In this document: positions 8,980 through 16,433 of the stretch, in pieces
Position numbering within the stretch: position 1 is the stretch's first letter
Layout: every line of letters starts with the position of its first letter
From: Muriicola marianensis
GTDB lineage: Bacteria > Bacteroidota > Bacteroidia > Flavobacteriales > Flavobacteriaceae
NCBI RefSeq assembly: GCF_014638095.1
Contig: NZ_BMFH01000001.1
Span: forward strand, 2,241,227-2,305,226
Reading direction: 5' to 3'
DNA length: 64,000 nt
Translations under genes and position numbers: made by a program
The notes under the pieces: model-generated
What the model saw: only the letters and a program-made list of their open reading frames with translations
Database searches by the model: none
Told to the model about the DNA's origin: nothing

Positions 8980-9013
8980 CAATCCCCGACTTATTAGGTC
9001 GGGGATTTTTTAT
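8980..9013 (+). terminator. Intrinsic terminator after cytochrome c gene
   Basis: A stem AATCCCCGAC / GTCGGGGATT with a 7-base loop is followed by a run of T, 20 bp after the stop codon at 8959. Confidence 0.85.
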
Positions 9014-9186
9014 GTTTAACAGATGCTATCATGAAGTATAATTTGCAAACTGATTCATCAGGGTTTTCCACCAGGCTCAGGAATTCGCATTCTAAATGAG
9101 GACGTGCTATACGATAATAAAGATCAGAAAGGGCCATCTATTCTTTGTTTACGCTTTTAAATAATTAAAATACAACTACCTAGGTA

Positions 9187-9669
9187 TCATTCACTCTTTA
9201 AAATCTCGAGTTTTTCCACCCAAAAAATGTCGGACTTAAAAAACTGGAGTCGGGTTTTAACGGTTCGATCCGTTTTATCCCGGGGGGATTTGGTAATAAA
9301 CCGCGCTTTGGAATTCGTGAAATCCAAGGTGTGTTTTTCATCTATATCTTCTTTCTGATCTGTGCTAAATGAAACAACTATCCCATCCATGCGCCAGATC
9401 CCTTTTCCGTAAGTGTGAGTTTTCTCAGGGATACCTTTTTTATGATCCCTGAAAGAATGGAAAAAAAAGGTACCATCCGGATTCAGTGTCAGGGTGTATT
9501 CAATCAGGTGTTCTTGTTCATTGCCGACTTTCAAAAAATAGTCTCCGGGCACGGCATCTGTTTGTGAGAATGACGAGAACGCATACAACTGGACTATAAT
9601 GAAGAAGAAAGACCTCAAAAGATTCAATTTAATGGATTGCCTTGACCATGTCCACATCTTGGCATTCAT
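9187..9669 (-). CDS. Exported protein of unknown function
   Basis: 160 residues with an N-terminal signal peptide ending ...QLYAFSSFSQ (about residue 36). The mature part is beta-rich: GDYFLKVGNEQEHLIEYTLTLNPDGTFFFHSF, then HTYGKGIWRMDGIVVSFSTDQ. The phrase LxLxxDGTFxxxxF...GxWxxxxxxIxF is typical of small lipocalin-like proteins of Bacteroidota. The start codon lies 1 bp after the stop of the 9671-10123 gene, so the two are in one operon. Residue 5 is an alternative start. Confidence 0.65.
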   Translation of the reverse strand: MNAKMWTWSRQSIKLNLLRSFFFIIVQLYAFSSFSQTDAVPGDYFLKVGNEQEHLIEYTLTLNPDGTFFFHSFRDHKKGIPEKTHTYGKGIWRMDGIVVSFSTDQKEDIDEKHTLDFTNSKARFITKSPRDKTDRTVKTRLQFFKSDIFWVEKLEILKSE

Positions 9670-9670
9670 T

Positions 9671-10123
9671 TTAATCCTGTATCCTGTTCCAGATATCGAG
9701 ATAGATCTTCCACTCCTGCTCGATTTTTTTCCACACGATCACGTATTTCCCTTTCCAGCCCACTTCGCTTCCGTCTGCCCTTCGTGTTCTCCCTTCGTAG
9801 TAGCCAAAATCGTAAGCCTCATCCCCGAGGATCTCAATCTCTACAGGGGTGATCTTGTGGTATGGGGTCTGAACTCCGTCAGGGAGGGTCCAATAGGCCA
9901 GGATCGCATCACGGCCCTGGAGTATGTCCCTGTTATTTGGAAAAATCTTGGCATCCTCTGTATACGCCATGGCGATGGCTTCGTAGTCGGACTGCATCAC
10001 AGCAGTCGAGAAATCTGTGATGTTTTCCAGGATCTGGTCGATGTCCTCCTGATTACCTGAATAATTCTGGGCGGTGAGGCTACAGGAAAGGAGCAGGACA
10101 AAAAGTGAAGAGAGTACTTTCAT
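9671..10123 (-). CDS. Exported SnoaL-like / DUF4440-type protein
   Basis: 150 residues with a signal peptide MKVLSSLFVLLLSCSLTAQ. The mature NTF2-like fold has QILENITDFSTAVMQSDYEAIAMAYTEDAKIFP, RDAILAYWTLPDG and GKYVIVWKKIEQEWKIYLDIWN. This is the pattern of DUF4440/ketosteroid-isomerase-like proteins. It is the middle gene of a tight minus-strand operon (7 bp after the VOC gene, 1 bp before the next). The ligand is unknown. Confidence 0.8.
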   Translation of the reverse strand: MKVLSSLFVLLLSCSLTAQNYSGNQEDIDQILENITDFSTAVMQSDYEAIAMAYTEDAKIFPNNRDILQGRDAILAYWTLPDGVQTPYHKITPVEIEILGDEAYDFGYYEGRTRRADGSEVGWKGKYVIVWKKIEQEWKIYLDIWNRIQD

Positions 10124-10130
10124 AACCCAT

Positions 10131-10529
10131 TTATTTCAGGTATTCGACAAGCTGAATATTATTCCCACAGGTGTCGTTTAATATGGCATATTTTACGGTA
10201 TCCAAAGTGGTGGGTTTGGCGCTAAATTCTACCCCGAGTTTTGTGAGTCGTTCGTACTCGGCGTCGACATTGTCTACATCGAACTGGGTATAGGGATATC
10301 CGGCTTCCAGAAGGGCGTCCTGGTAAACCTTGCAGGGTTCAAAATGGACAGGGCCGGGCTCCAGCAGGATTTCGGGCCCGTCTTCCCAGTCTGCAGAGAC
10401 CAGGGTCAGCCAGCGGTTGCCTCCCCCCAGGTCATCGTCCTTCTTGATCTTAAAACCCAGTTTCTCTGTATAAAATTTCCTGGCTTTTTCCTGGTCCCGC
10501 ACAGGGATGCTGATGAGTGTGACTTTCAT
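10131..10529 (-). CDS. VOC-family (glyoxalase-like) protein
   Basis: 132 residues. It has two beta-alpha-beta-beta-beta units: ISIPVRDQEKARKFYTEKLGFKIKKDDDLGGG, then WLTLVSADWEDGPEILLEP, and the second half YTQFDVDNVDAEYERLTKLGVEFSAKPTTLDTVKYAILNDTCGNNIQLVE. This is the VOC metalloenzyme fold, with the terminal glutamate in a metal-ligand position. Family members include glyoxalases, dioxygenases and antibiotic-binding proteins. It heads the operon with the two exported proteins downstream. Confidence 0.87.
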   Translation of the reverse strand: MKVTLISIPVRDQEKARKFYTEKLGFKIKKDDDLGGGNRWLTLVSADWEDGPEILLEPGPVHFEPCKVYQDALLEAGYPYTQFDVDNVDAEYERLTKLGVEFSAKPTTLDTVKYAILNDTCGNNIQLVEYLK

Positions 10530-10554
10530 GGCCTGAATATTTTAAAGTTGTTAC

Positions 10555-10640
10555 CCGTGATTACCGCTAGGCTTTCATTTTATTTTGTCATTCCCTAAAA
10601 TAGCAATTAAAACAAGACCTCAGAGAATAACAGGGGGATA
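10555..10640 (-). repeat. Possible decayed cassette repeat
   Basis: The sequence CCCTAAAATAGCAAT at 10593-10607 matches the centre of repeats A, H and I, giving minus-strand TATTTTAG (10595-10602) facing the VOC gene. On either side, CCGCTAGG near 10565 and ATAACCGCTAT near 10630 could be worn arms. There is no clear end-box match, so this is only a suggestion. Confidence 0.35.
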
Positions 10641-10664
10641 ACCGCTATACAGTCATCAGGCCGC

Positions 10665-11231
10665 TTAGTTGGGTGAAGCCGAAGTCATGGAGGCCCTATT
10701 TCTTAAATGGGTGTTCACCCCATCAAAAACCTGGAACATCTTTAGTTTAAAGTAATAGGAGTTCAGGTCAGTGTCGGACAGGGTTTCACGCATCGCCTTA
10801 ACCAATTGCTCCGGACTCTTATTATTTTCCGTGGCTTTTGAATTGCTGAAAAACCGTTGCCATTTTGGGTCCTTTTCCTTGAGGGTTTCTATCTTCAATG
10901 CTTCGCATTGAAAGACCGTCATTTTAGTTGCATTGTCGATTTTAAAGAAGGGATCGTACTCCGTAAAACTAGGAGTACTTATACGAAAGTCGGGTTCCGT
11001 GCTTATTTTTTGGAGGGCATCCAGATAGCTCTCACCGGAACCATCTTCCAAAACACCTTCCTCGATCAACTCTTTTTCATAAGAATCGATAATAGAGGTG
11101 ATGTCATAGCCCTCTGCCTGATACGTGGCATCCTGGCAGGATAGCAGGATCTTGTCCAGGTCGGAAGATCCCTTTTGACAGGAAGTGATTACAAGCGCTA
11201 AAAAGCATAGAGGCAGGAGGGTTTTCTTCAT
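10665..11231 (-). CDS. Lipoprotein of unknown function
   Basis: 188 residues from the ATG at 11231, chosen because MKKTLLPLCFLALVITSCQKG is a complete lipoprotein signal. The longer frame to 11306 only adds residues before it. The mature part is mostly helical, with no recognised motif (LLSCQDATYQAEGYDITSII, later ALKIETLKEKDPKWQRFF). It is single, with about 100-130 bp on either side. The family was not recognised. Confidence 0.68.
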   Translation of the reverse strand: MKKTLLPLCFLALVITSCQKGSSDLDKILLSCQDATYQAEGYDITSIIDSYEKELIEEGVLEDGSGESYLDALQKISTEPDFRISTPSFTEYDPFFKIDNATKMTVFQCEALKIETLKEKDPKWQRFFSNSKATENNKSPEQLVKAMRETLSDTDLNSYYFKLKMFQVFDGVNTHLRNRASMTSASPN

Positions 11232-11338
11232 ATGATCTAAAATAAATAGAATATTTGAGGAATCGTAGGAAGCCGTTACATACACGCGATTATATACAAG
11301 ATTCACGGAGTAAAATACAATAATTTAAAAAGGCATAC

Positions 11339-12322
11339 CTATTCAGACATCAGTTTCATTTCTTCTCCTTTTTCATTTAATATGCCGTCCATCCTTAAAT
11401 GTGTGATCACCGGGGGGATGGACATCCTCACCAAGGTAATATGATCAAAGGACATGGTGTTGGCAGGATTTTGACTTCCGCCTGTGGTCCCCAGGATTAT
11501 GTAGTCTCTTTCATTTTTAATGCTGTGTGACAGGGCATGAAAGTGACCATTTATGACTGTATAGGGCCTATCGGCAAGTAATTTCTCCAGTTCTCCCAAA
11601 CCTTTTGCATCTTCCCTCATCCAGAGCGGTTTATGCATCAGAACAAAGGTCCATTTTACCTCGGGATATCTTTCAAGTACGGATTGAAAATACTGGTGCT
11701 GTCCGTGGCTCACGGCCCCAACCCTTCGTTCAGGCATTTTATAGTATTCGGTATCTTCATATACGCCTTCGATTTCACCTCTAATGACCTTTATCGCCCG
11801 TTCTCGGGCCAAATAGATCTCCATCATTCTTTCTTTTTCATAATCTTCCGAATCCATCATCAGGAACAGGACATCCTCATACACGAAGTGATAATACCTG
11901 GGGCCAAACCTGTTTTTCCAGAAATCGCGCATCCTGGTATTCGACAGGTCGTGATTGCCTCCCAGATAGAAAAAAGGCATATTCAATCTGGAGGTTCTGC
12001 GTTCAAAAGAATCCCATTCTTGTACTAATTGCAGGGAGTCTTCGGTCCCTCCATCGATCAGGTCACCTACACTTAATACAAATGTTGGATCCAGTCTGTT
12101 CAATTGCTCGACTGCCGTGCTGTAGACACCGGGGCGTTCACCTCCGTTGAGGTCGGATATGATGGCAAATGTAAAGTCGTCTTCCCCGGGTTCGAAGGTG
12201 TCGCCCGTCCATGGGGTGGGACCATGGGTAATGTCATGCTCGAATTTTGGTGTTTTGGGTTGATCGTACTTACAGCCTGTACAAATCAGAAATCCGATGA
12301 GCAATAATAAGGCAGACTTCAT
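11339..12322 (-). CDS. Metallophosphoesterase lipoprotein
   Basis: 327 residues from the ATG at 12322, which gives the lipoprotein signal LLLLIGFLICTGCKYD. The calcineurin-like motifs are in order: FAIISDLNG (DxN variant of the first metal motif), VLSVGDLIDGG (GDxxD), YLGGNHDLS (GNHD), FVLMHKPLW and INGHFHALS (GHxH). It should hydrolyse phosphomonoesters or diesters outside the cytoplasm; the substrate is unknown. The preceding 150 bp hold a decayed cassette repeat with a TATCTTAG box at 12406-12413. Confidence 0.88.
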   Translation of the reverse strand: MKSALLLLIGFLICTGCKYDQPKTPKFEHDITHGPTPWTGDTFEPGEDDFTFAIISDLNGGERPGVYSTAVEQLNRLDPTFVLSVGDLIDGGTEDSLQLVQEWDSFERRTSRLNMPFFYLGGNHDLSNTRMRDFWKNRFGPRYYHFVYEDVLFLMMDSEDYEKERMMEIYLARERAIKVIRGEIEGVYEDTEYYKMPERRVGAVSHGQHQYFQSVLERYPEVKWTFVLMHKPLWMREDAKGLGELEKLLADRPYTVINGHFHALSHSIKNERDYIILGTTGGSQNPANTMSFDHITLVRMSIPPVITHLRMDGILNEKGEEMKLMSE

Positions 12323-12334
12323 AGGTTGATGGGT

Positions 12335-12470
12335 TCTTCTACAATGCATCATGAGGGCAAGCGGCACTTAGTTCCTCTTACCCCTGCGAACCTGTTTTAT
12401 TCTAACTAAGATAGAAATTAGCGCAGACTTTGGAGAGCTTTGGATGTTACAAGGTATTGGCTGCAGGTAT
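12335..12470 (-). repeat. Cassette repeat Z (degenerate)
   Basis: The centre matches repeat D: GCGAACCTGTTTTATT, then a TATCTTAG box on the minus strand (12406-12413), then AGCGCAGACTTTGGAGAGC. The right end box ATTGGCTGCA (12456-12465) is the inverse of the left end box of repeat A (13082-13091) at 9 of 10 positions. The left arm is not recognisable. It marks the far edge of the part of the array that can be read. Confidence 0.6.
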
Positions 12471-12484
12471 TCTCAAATGTTTAT

Positions 12485-13033
12485 TTATGAATTATTTTTT
12501 ACGTGGGATCTGAATAAAGCGTACAAAACAATTCCAAATACTATCTCAATCAGTCCGCCTGTCAATGCAGATGTAAAGTCTCTGGCCTGAAGTTTAAACA
12601 GAACATATGCAGACAATCCTAAAGCAGCTCCAAAAACCCAATAAAATCGCATTCCGAATATGCTGGCGAACGTCAAATATCGTCCCCCAATGATCATCAA
12701 CATTCCCTGAAAGAACCATTCGCTCTTTATCAATGATAAACCATAGGCTAAAGGAATACACATAATCATCCAAATGGTTCCTTCCATTCCCAGTTTTCCC
12801 AAAGGATTATTTTTATCATGTGCTCCTTTAAGACCTATTAGCCTTTCAATTAATGAGGACACAGGAAAAATCAAAACACCTCCAATGAGCAAGGCCCAAA
12901 TGCCTTTTTGTGGCGAATAGAAATCCACAACCAAACCAGCCGTTATCCAAACGGTCCCTGAAACAAGAGCACCAATTGAGCCATACCCGTAGCTATTTCT
13001 CATATCTTCCTGGGCCTTATGTAGATTATCCAT
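12485..13033 (-). CDS. DUF7010-like membrane protein, cassette gene
   Basis: 182 residues from the ATG at 13033 (MDNLHKAQEDMRNSYGYGS). The longer frame to 13090 would start inside repeat A and is not preferred. The EDMRNSYGYGSIGALVSGTVWITAGLV start, followed by about six hydrophobic segments (VWALLIGGVLIFPVSSLIERLIG, then IWMIMCIPLAYGLSLI), resembles small DUF7010-type membrane proteins. The function is unknown. It is bracketed by inverse end boxes at 12456-12465 and 13082-13091, so it reads as a cassette. Confidence 0.7.
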   Translation of the reverse strand: MDNLHKAQEDMRNSYGYGSIGALVSGTVWITAGLVVDFYSPQKGIWALLIGGVLIFPVSSLIERLIGLKGAHDKNNPLGKLGMEGTIWMIMCIPLAYGLSLIKSEWFFQGMLMIIGGRYLTFASIFGMRFYWVFGAALGLSAYVLFKLQARDFTSALTGGLIEIVFGIVLYALFRSHVKNNS

Positions 13034-13080
13034 TTCCAAAATTCTCTGATTGTTTTGAGTTATTGAGTTTTTTTTCTTGT

Positions 13081-13200
13081 GTGCAGCCAACGGTTCCGGC
13101 CCTGCATACCTTAGGCATGTAAACCCGGAGGCGCCAGCCTTTCCGTCATGTTTGTGTTAAACCCTAAAATAGCAAATAATCCCGGACCCCGGAGGGCGAT
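13081..13200 (-). repeat. Cassette repeat A (left arm and centre only)
   Basis: The left end box GTGCAGCCAAC (13081-13091) is followed by GGTTCCGGC, GGAGGCGCCAGCC and the centre CCCTAAAATAGCAAAT, which continues identically to repeats H and I for 22 bases (13162-13183). It carries minus-strand TATTTTAG at 13164-13171. The usual right arm CCATAGCC-GTT-GTT is absent; after GGAGGGCGAT (ends 13200) the sequence diverges. Confidence 0.7.
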
Positions 13201-13350
13201 TGACAAAAAGCAATTATTAGTAACAGTATACATTTCTAATTTGGACTATCATTTATTCGATTTATTCTTAAAAAGTATCCTGGTATTGGAATCATCGGGG
13301 TTATTTAAGATTCCCTTCTGTTTACATTTCAGACAAAAACCGCTTTTGCT

Positions 13351-13358
13351 TACTTTTG
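13351..13358 (+). promoter_or_regulatory. TACTTTTG, candidate -7 box for the plus-strand barrel gene
   Basis: Plus-strand TACTTTTG matches TAnnTTTG exactly, 155 bp before the preferred start at 13514. No obvious TTTG at the right distance upstream was seen. The remaining part of 13201-13513 holds no gene; a short open frame there has no recognisable features. Confidence 0.35.
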
Positions 13359-13513
13359 TCGATGGCAGAGAATCGACGATCATCTTCTTTGCTTTCTCAT
13401 GTAAAAGATTCACTTCTTTTCAAGCAATAACGGTAAGACGCAATTTTAGCGTTGACCACCTGCAACTAAAATAGCTTTTAAAAGTGCTATCAACCCGAAT
13501 TAACTCTGATCAA

Positions 13514-14881
13514 ATGAGAATAATACCCCTATTATTGATTCTGGCATTTTTTTCCTTCCACGCTCCTGCAATCAGTCAGACGTTGATTGATAATAACAAT
13601 ATTCCCTATAAACTCGGGGTGTTTATCGATGGCTGCGAACGGTGGGATGGAGGCTGTGATCTAGATTATATCCGAACGGAAATTACGGCCGTAGACTTCT
13701 ACAGGGATAATCAAAAGGCGGATGTCTTTCTGCTGATAAACAGAAACAGATCCGGGGGAGGAGGCAGACAGTATCAACTGATTTTTATCGGTCAACAAAA
13801 CATTCATGCGGGAAGAAGAGACACCCTCTATGTCGATAACAAACAGACTGACACCGACTTTGAAGTGCGTGAAAAACTAACGCGGTTTATCAAATTAGGG
13901 TTAGCGCCTTACGTTGCAAAAACCAAAGCGGGCGAGGAGATCGAAATCAATATGAAGACTGACGCTGTCATTCGGGAAGATTCCATACAGGAAAGCGTTG
14001 ATCCCTGGAATTACTGGGTTTTTAATGTGGGGGGTGATACTAATATTGAATTGGAGGAATTGAGCAGTGAAATCAATATAGGCGGAAACATCAACATTGA
14101 CCGTATCACGGATGAATGGAAAATATCCCTGTCGGGGAGAATAGATGAAAGGCTGAGAAGAACGATTCAAAGAGTGCCAAGAGTTGATGACAATGGAGAT
14201 CCCGTCCTCGATGGGGACGGCAACCAGATCATCGATGAGGTTGTGAGTAATTTTGATGTATCAGAATTTGGATTTAATCACCAGCTTGTGAAGTCTATTT
14301 CACCCCGATGGTCTTATGGATATGATATTGCAGGCCGTCAGAACACCCGGCTTAATTACAAGTTTCAGATGAGCTTCAGGCCGGCGGTCGAGTACAATTT
14401 TTTTCCGGAATCTGTGCAGAATTCCAAGTTTCTAAGAGTGAACTACGGGGTTGAACTCAGGAACAACCGATATGTAGAAGAAACAATTAGCGGTTTTCTT
14501 GAAGAAACCAGGGTGCTCCATAGTTTAAGGACCAGCCTTGGATTTAATAAACGTTGGGGAAACCTGGAGGTGGGCTATCGGCTTAGGAATTATCTGGATG
14601 ATTTCAGCTCCTGGTCAACAGGGTTGAATATCAGGGCAGATGTCCGTGTCACGGGGAATTTATCCTTTTTTATAAGGGCAGAAGCGAATTACGTAAAGGA
14701 CCAGATTTACCTTGCAGCCGGAGACTTTACCGAGCAGGATATTTTAAGCGGAAGGGTAACCCTGCCCTCAGCTTATAATATCGATACCAGGTTTGGATTT
14801 AATTATCGGTTTGGTTCTATTCTCAACAACTTCGTGAATCGAAGATTTTTTGGAAGGGCCAATTTTGTCGGGAATGATTAA
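13514..14881 (+). CDS. Outer-membrane beta-barrel-like protein
   Basis: 455 residues from the ATG at 13514, which places MRIIPLLLILAFFSFHAPAISQ as the signal peptide; the frame extends 10 codons further upstream. The N-terminal part (to about 150) has KLGVFIDGCERWDGGCDLDYIRTEI with a CxxxxxxxC pair. From about residue 170 come alternating beta strands with aromatic girdles (WKISLSGRIDERL, RVNYGVELRNNR, LNIRADVRVTGNLSFFIRAEANY) ending FGFNYRFGSIL. The family was not recognised. It is the only gene inside the array that faces right, lying between the incomplete repeats A and B. Confidence 0.75.
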   Translation: MRIIPLLLILAFFSFHAPAISQTLIDNNNIPYKLGVFIDGCERWDGGCDLDYIRTEITAVDFYRDNQKADVFLLINRNRSGGGGRQYQLIFIGQQNIHAGRRDTLYVDNKQTDTDFEVREKLTRFIKLGLAPYVAKTKAGEEIEINMKTDAVIREDSIQESVDPWNYWVFNVGGDTNIELEELSSEINIGGNINIDRITDEWKISLSGRIDERLRRTIQRVPRVDDNGDPVLDGDGNQIIDEVVSNFDVSEFGFNHQLVKSISPRWSYGYDIAGRQNTRLNYKFQMSFRPAVEYNFFPESVQNSKFLRVNYGVELRNNRYVEETISGFLEETRVLHSLRTSLGFNKRWGNLEVGYRLRNYLDDFSSWSTGLNIRADVRVTGNLSFFIRAEANYVKDQIYLAAGDFTEQDILSGRVTLPSAYNIDTRFGFNYRFGSILNNFVNRRFFGRANFVGND

Positions 14882-14968
14882 TAAACTTTAATGTGGGATA
14901 ATTTCCCAGGCGCTGGCCGATGATCAGCCTGTCCGCCTCTGGCGGAGGTATAGCCGTTGTTAGGCAAC
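14881..14968 (-). repeat. Cassette repeat B (right half)
   Basis: The centre ATAAACTTTAATGTGGGATAAT followed by TTTCCCAGGCGCTGGCC is the variant shared with repeat F, and it leads to TATAGCC-GTT and the right end box GTTAGGCAAC (14959-14968). The left arm is missing, and the plus-strand gene ends at the repeat edge. The promoter-like position reads CACATTAA here, so it is worn. The stop codon of the HigA gene lies inside the end box. Confidence 0.72.
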
Positions 14969-15262
14969 GTTTTTATTCTCAAACTTTGGAATTTCGTCAA
15001 ATTCATCTTTTTTCTCTTCCCTTTGTTCTTCGATGTCATAATCATCTTGAAGTCCAAGCCAGAACTTTGCAGAATTCCCGAAATATTTACTTAACCGAAG
15101 TGCTGTATCCGCAGTGATTCGGCGATTTCCTTTAATTATTTCCGAAATCCTTGTTTGGGGAATCTTCAGATCTTTTGAAAGCCGGTATGCCGATATTTCC
15201 AGAGGCTCCAGAAATTCGAATTGTAGAACTTCGCCAGGATGTACATTTGCTAACTTTTCCAT
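14960..15262 (-). CDS. higA: HigA-family antitoxin
   Basis: 100 residues. The start MEKLANVHPGEVLQFEFLEPLEISAYRLSKDLKIPQTRISEIIKGNRRITADTALRLSKYFGNSAKFWLGLQ is a textbook HigA/VapI HTH antitoxin: PGE(V)L motif, helix-turn-helix near residues 28-50, and SxxFWLxLQ. It should neutralise the HigB toxin encoded 11 bp upstream and repress the shared promoter. Its TAA stop is the TTA of the repeat end box (14960-14962), so the coding end is fused to the recombination site. Toxin-first gene order is normal for HigBA. Confidence 0.93.
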   Translation of the reverse strand: MEKLANVHPGEVLQFEFLEPLEISAYRLSKDLKIPQTRISEIIKGNRRITADTALRLSKYFGNSAKFWLGLQDDYDIEEQREEKKDEFDEIPKFENKNVA

Positions 15263-15273
15263 ATCGGTTATTT

Positions 15274-15555
15274 TTAATGATAATCAACAATTTCCACTTC
15301 GCTTGCGTTTCCTTTATGCCATTTGAAGATTATGCGCCATTGATTGTTTATACGGATACTATAAAAGCCCTTAAGATTACCACTCAGTTTTTCTAGTCGA
15401 TTTGAAGGTGGAATTCTCAGGTCCGCAATATCTTGTGAATTGTTCAACATCCTCAATTTCCTTCTTCCTGCGTTCTGAATCTCCCTGGGCATTTTTTTAA
15501 CTCGGAAACCATTCCAAATCTGTTCGGTCTGTTTCGAGCCAAAAGAAACGATCAT
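15274..15555 (-). CDS. higB: HigB/RelE-family mRNA-cleaving toxin
   Basis: 93 residues. MIVSFGSKQTEQIWNGFRVKKMPREIQNAGRRKLRMLNNSQDIADL, then RIPPSNRLEKLSGNLKGFYSIRINNQWRIIFKW and a terminal VEIVDYH match the HigB (RelE superfamily) pattern, including the paired basic residues near WRIIFKW and the terminal histidine region. Members cleave mRNA on the ribosome. It is first in the pair with higA, 11 bp apart. A -7 box and a perfect palindrome lie upstream (15567-15587), so the module carries its own control inside the cassette. Confidence 0.93.
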   Translation of the reverse strand: MIVSFGSKQTEQIWNGFRVKKMPREIQNAGRRKLRMLNNSQDIADLRIPPSNRLEKLSGNLKGFYSIRINNQWRIIFKWHKGNASEVEIVDYH

Positions 15556-15566
15556 AATTACGCGTT

Positions 15567-15587
15567 ACGTTACTAACGTCAAAGGTA
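15567..15587 (-). promoter_or_regulatory. higBA promoter and operator-like palindrome
   Basis: Minus-strand TACCTTTG (15580-15587) matches the TAnnTTTG -7 box. Directly after it lies the palindrome ACGTTA-G-TAACGT (15567-15579), covering the expected transcription start. A palindrome at this place is where HigA-type antitoxins bind. The toxin ATG is 12 bp further on. Confidence 0.65.
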
Positions 15588-15624
15588 AGTAAAAATTATA
15601 ATTTAAGGAAGAATTCCGGAAAAT

Positions 15625-15713
15625 GTTGCTTAGCGGTTCCGGCATTGCATGCCAGCCTTCCGAAGTCTCGTACGGAGGATAGGCAGGCGGGCTATAAACG
15701 TTTTTAGGCAACG
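15625..15713 (-). repeat. Cassette repeat C (89 bp, no promoter core)
   Basis: The left end box GTTGCTTAGC (15625-15634) continues GGTTCCGGCATTGCATGCC. The right part is GGGCTATAAACGTTTTTAGGCAAC. The left box is inverse to the right box of repeat B at 8 of 10 positions, closing the higBA cassette. The centre is short and has no TAnnTTAG box. The arms are more worn than in H and I. Confidence 0.7.
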
Positions 15714-15716
15714 TAA

Positions 15717-15959
15717 TCAGTTTCTTGTTGGTTTACACAAATAGGTGAAGATGATGCTGTCCGTATTCGGATCCAGGAATTTGCAAATCTTTAATTTAAC
15801 CAAAGGGAATTCAATGTCAATGGGATCATAAATCTCCAGAAATAATCCAGCAACTCTTGACCGGCTAAGCTCTTGGCCGTCAAAAATAAGCTCTGAGGCT
15901 TTTTGATTGAATCTAAAATTCTTTGAGGTATCATTCTTCGCATATTTTGTTGCAATCAT
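15717..15959 (-). CDS. Hypothetical protein, probable second half of a split gene
   Basis: 80 codons starting MIATKYAKNDTSKNFRFNQKASELIFDGQ and ending LCKPTRN. It overlaps the end of the 15931-16281 frame by 29 bp and lies in the +1 frame relative to it. There is no membrane segment or known motif. Given the single-gene habit of this array, this and the upstream frame may be one gene broken by a frameshift. Independent overlapping genes remain possible. Confidence 0.5.
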   Translation of the reverse strand: MIATKYAKNDTSKNFRFNQKASELIFDGQELSRSRVAGLFLEIYDPIDIEFPLVKLKICKFLDPNTDSIIFTYLCKPTRN

Positions 15960-16281
15960 GATACCCCTCAGAGGATAGCATTACTGATTCTAATACGAAC
16001 CCCATTTTTTCAAGGGAACTATTTGGATCAAACTTAGTATCCAAATTAAACTCATAGCCCTTTTCAATTTTATGTAAAAGCTGTTCATAGCTTTTAAAGG
16101 AATTATCCGGTATGATATTACTCGCAATCAATGCATCCTCAAATTCTGAAATAGCCTCATTTAGCGCAGTGTAATAATCTGGACTCCCTACTGACAGTAG
16201 CCGATCCATTTCATATTCATAGGTGTTTGATGCCATTTGGCAAACAGACTTTGTGGTCAAAAGAAAGCAACAGATTCCCAA
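15931..16281 (-). CDS. Hypothetical exported protein, probable first half of a split gene
   Basis: 116 codons from a TTG at 16281. The first about 15 residues (GICCFLLTTKSVCQ) are hydrophobic and could be a short export signal. Then comes a helical region (DRLLSVGSPDYYTALNEAISEFEDALIASNI). The frame ends SSEGYHDCNKICEE, where the next frame begins. The family was not recognised. The cassette ends are 15703-15712 and 16302-16311 (8 of 10 match). The TTG start fits others in the array. Confidence 0.55.
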   Translation of the reverse strand: MGICCFLLTTKSVCQMASNTYEYEMDRLLSVGSPDYYTALNEAISEFEDALIASNIIPDNSFKSYEQLLHKIEKGYEFNLDTKFDPNSSLEKMGFVLESVMLSSEGYHDCNKICEE

Positions 16282-16301
16282 AAAATAGACTCTCTTCGTA
16301 T

Positions 16302-16432
16302 GTAGCCTAACGCCCTGGGCTGTGAAACGGCGCTTGAGAGCGCAGGCCCTAGCGAACTTGTTTTGTTTTACCTAAGATAGGAAATAAGCGCAGACCTTGG
16401 AGAGCGATTGGTTATAGCCGTTGTTATGTGTA
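16302..16432 (-). repeat. Cassette repeat D
   Basis: The left end box is GTAGCCTAAC (16302-16311). The centre holds a GC-rich hairpin region, then a block (16372-16397) identical over 26 bases to 7846-7871 and carrying minus-strand TATCTTAG (16372-16379). The right arm is TATAGCC-GTT and the end box GTTATGTGTA (16423-16432). The box TATCTTAG faces the split gene at 15717-16281. Confidence 0.8.
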
Positions 16433-16433
16433 G

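Noticed and set aside
13148-13474. 108-residue plus-strand frame upstream of the barrel gene
   Set aside because: It crosses repeat A, has no family-like features and would leave the promoter box inside it.
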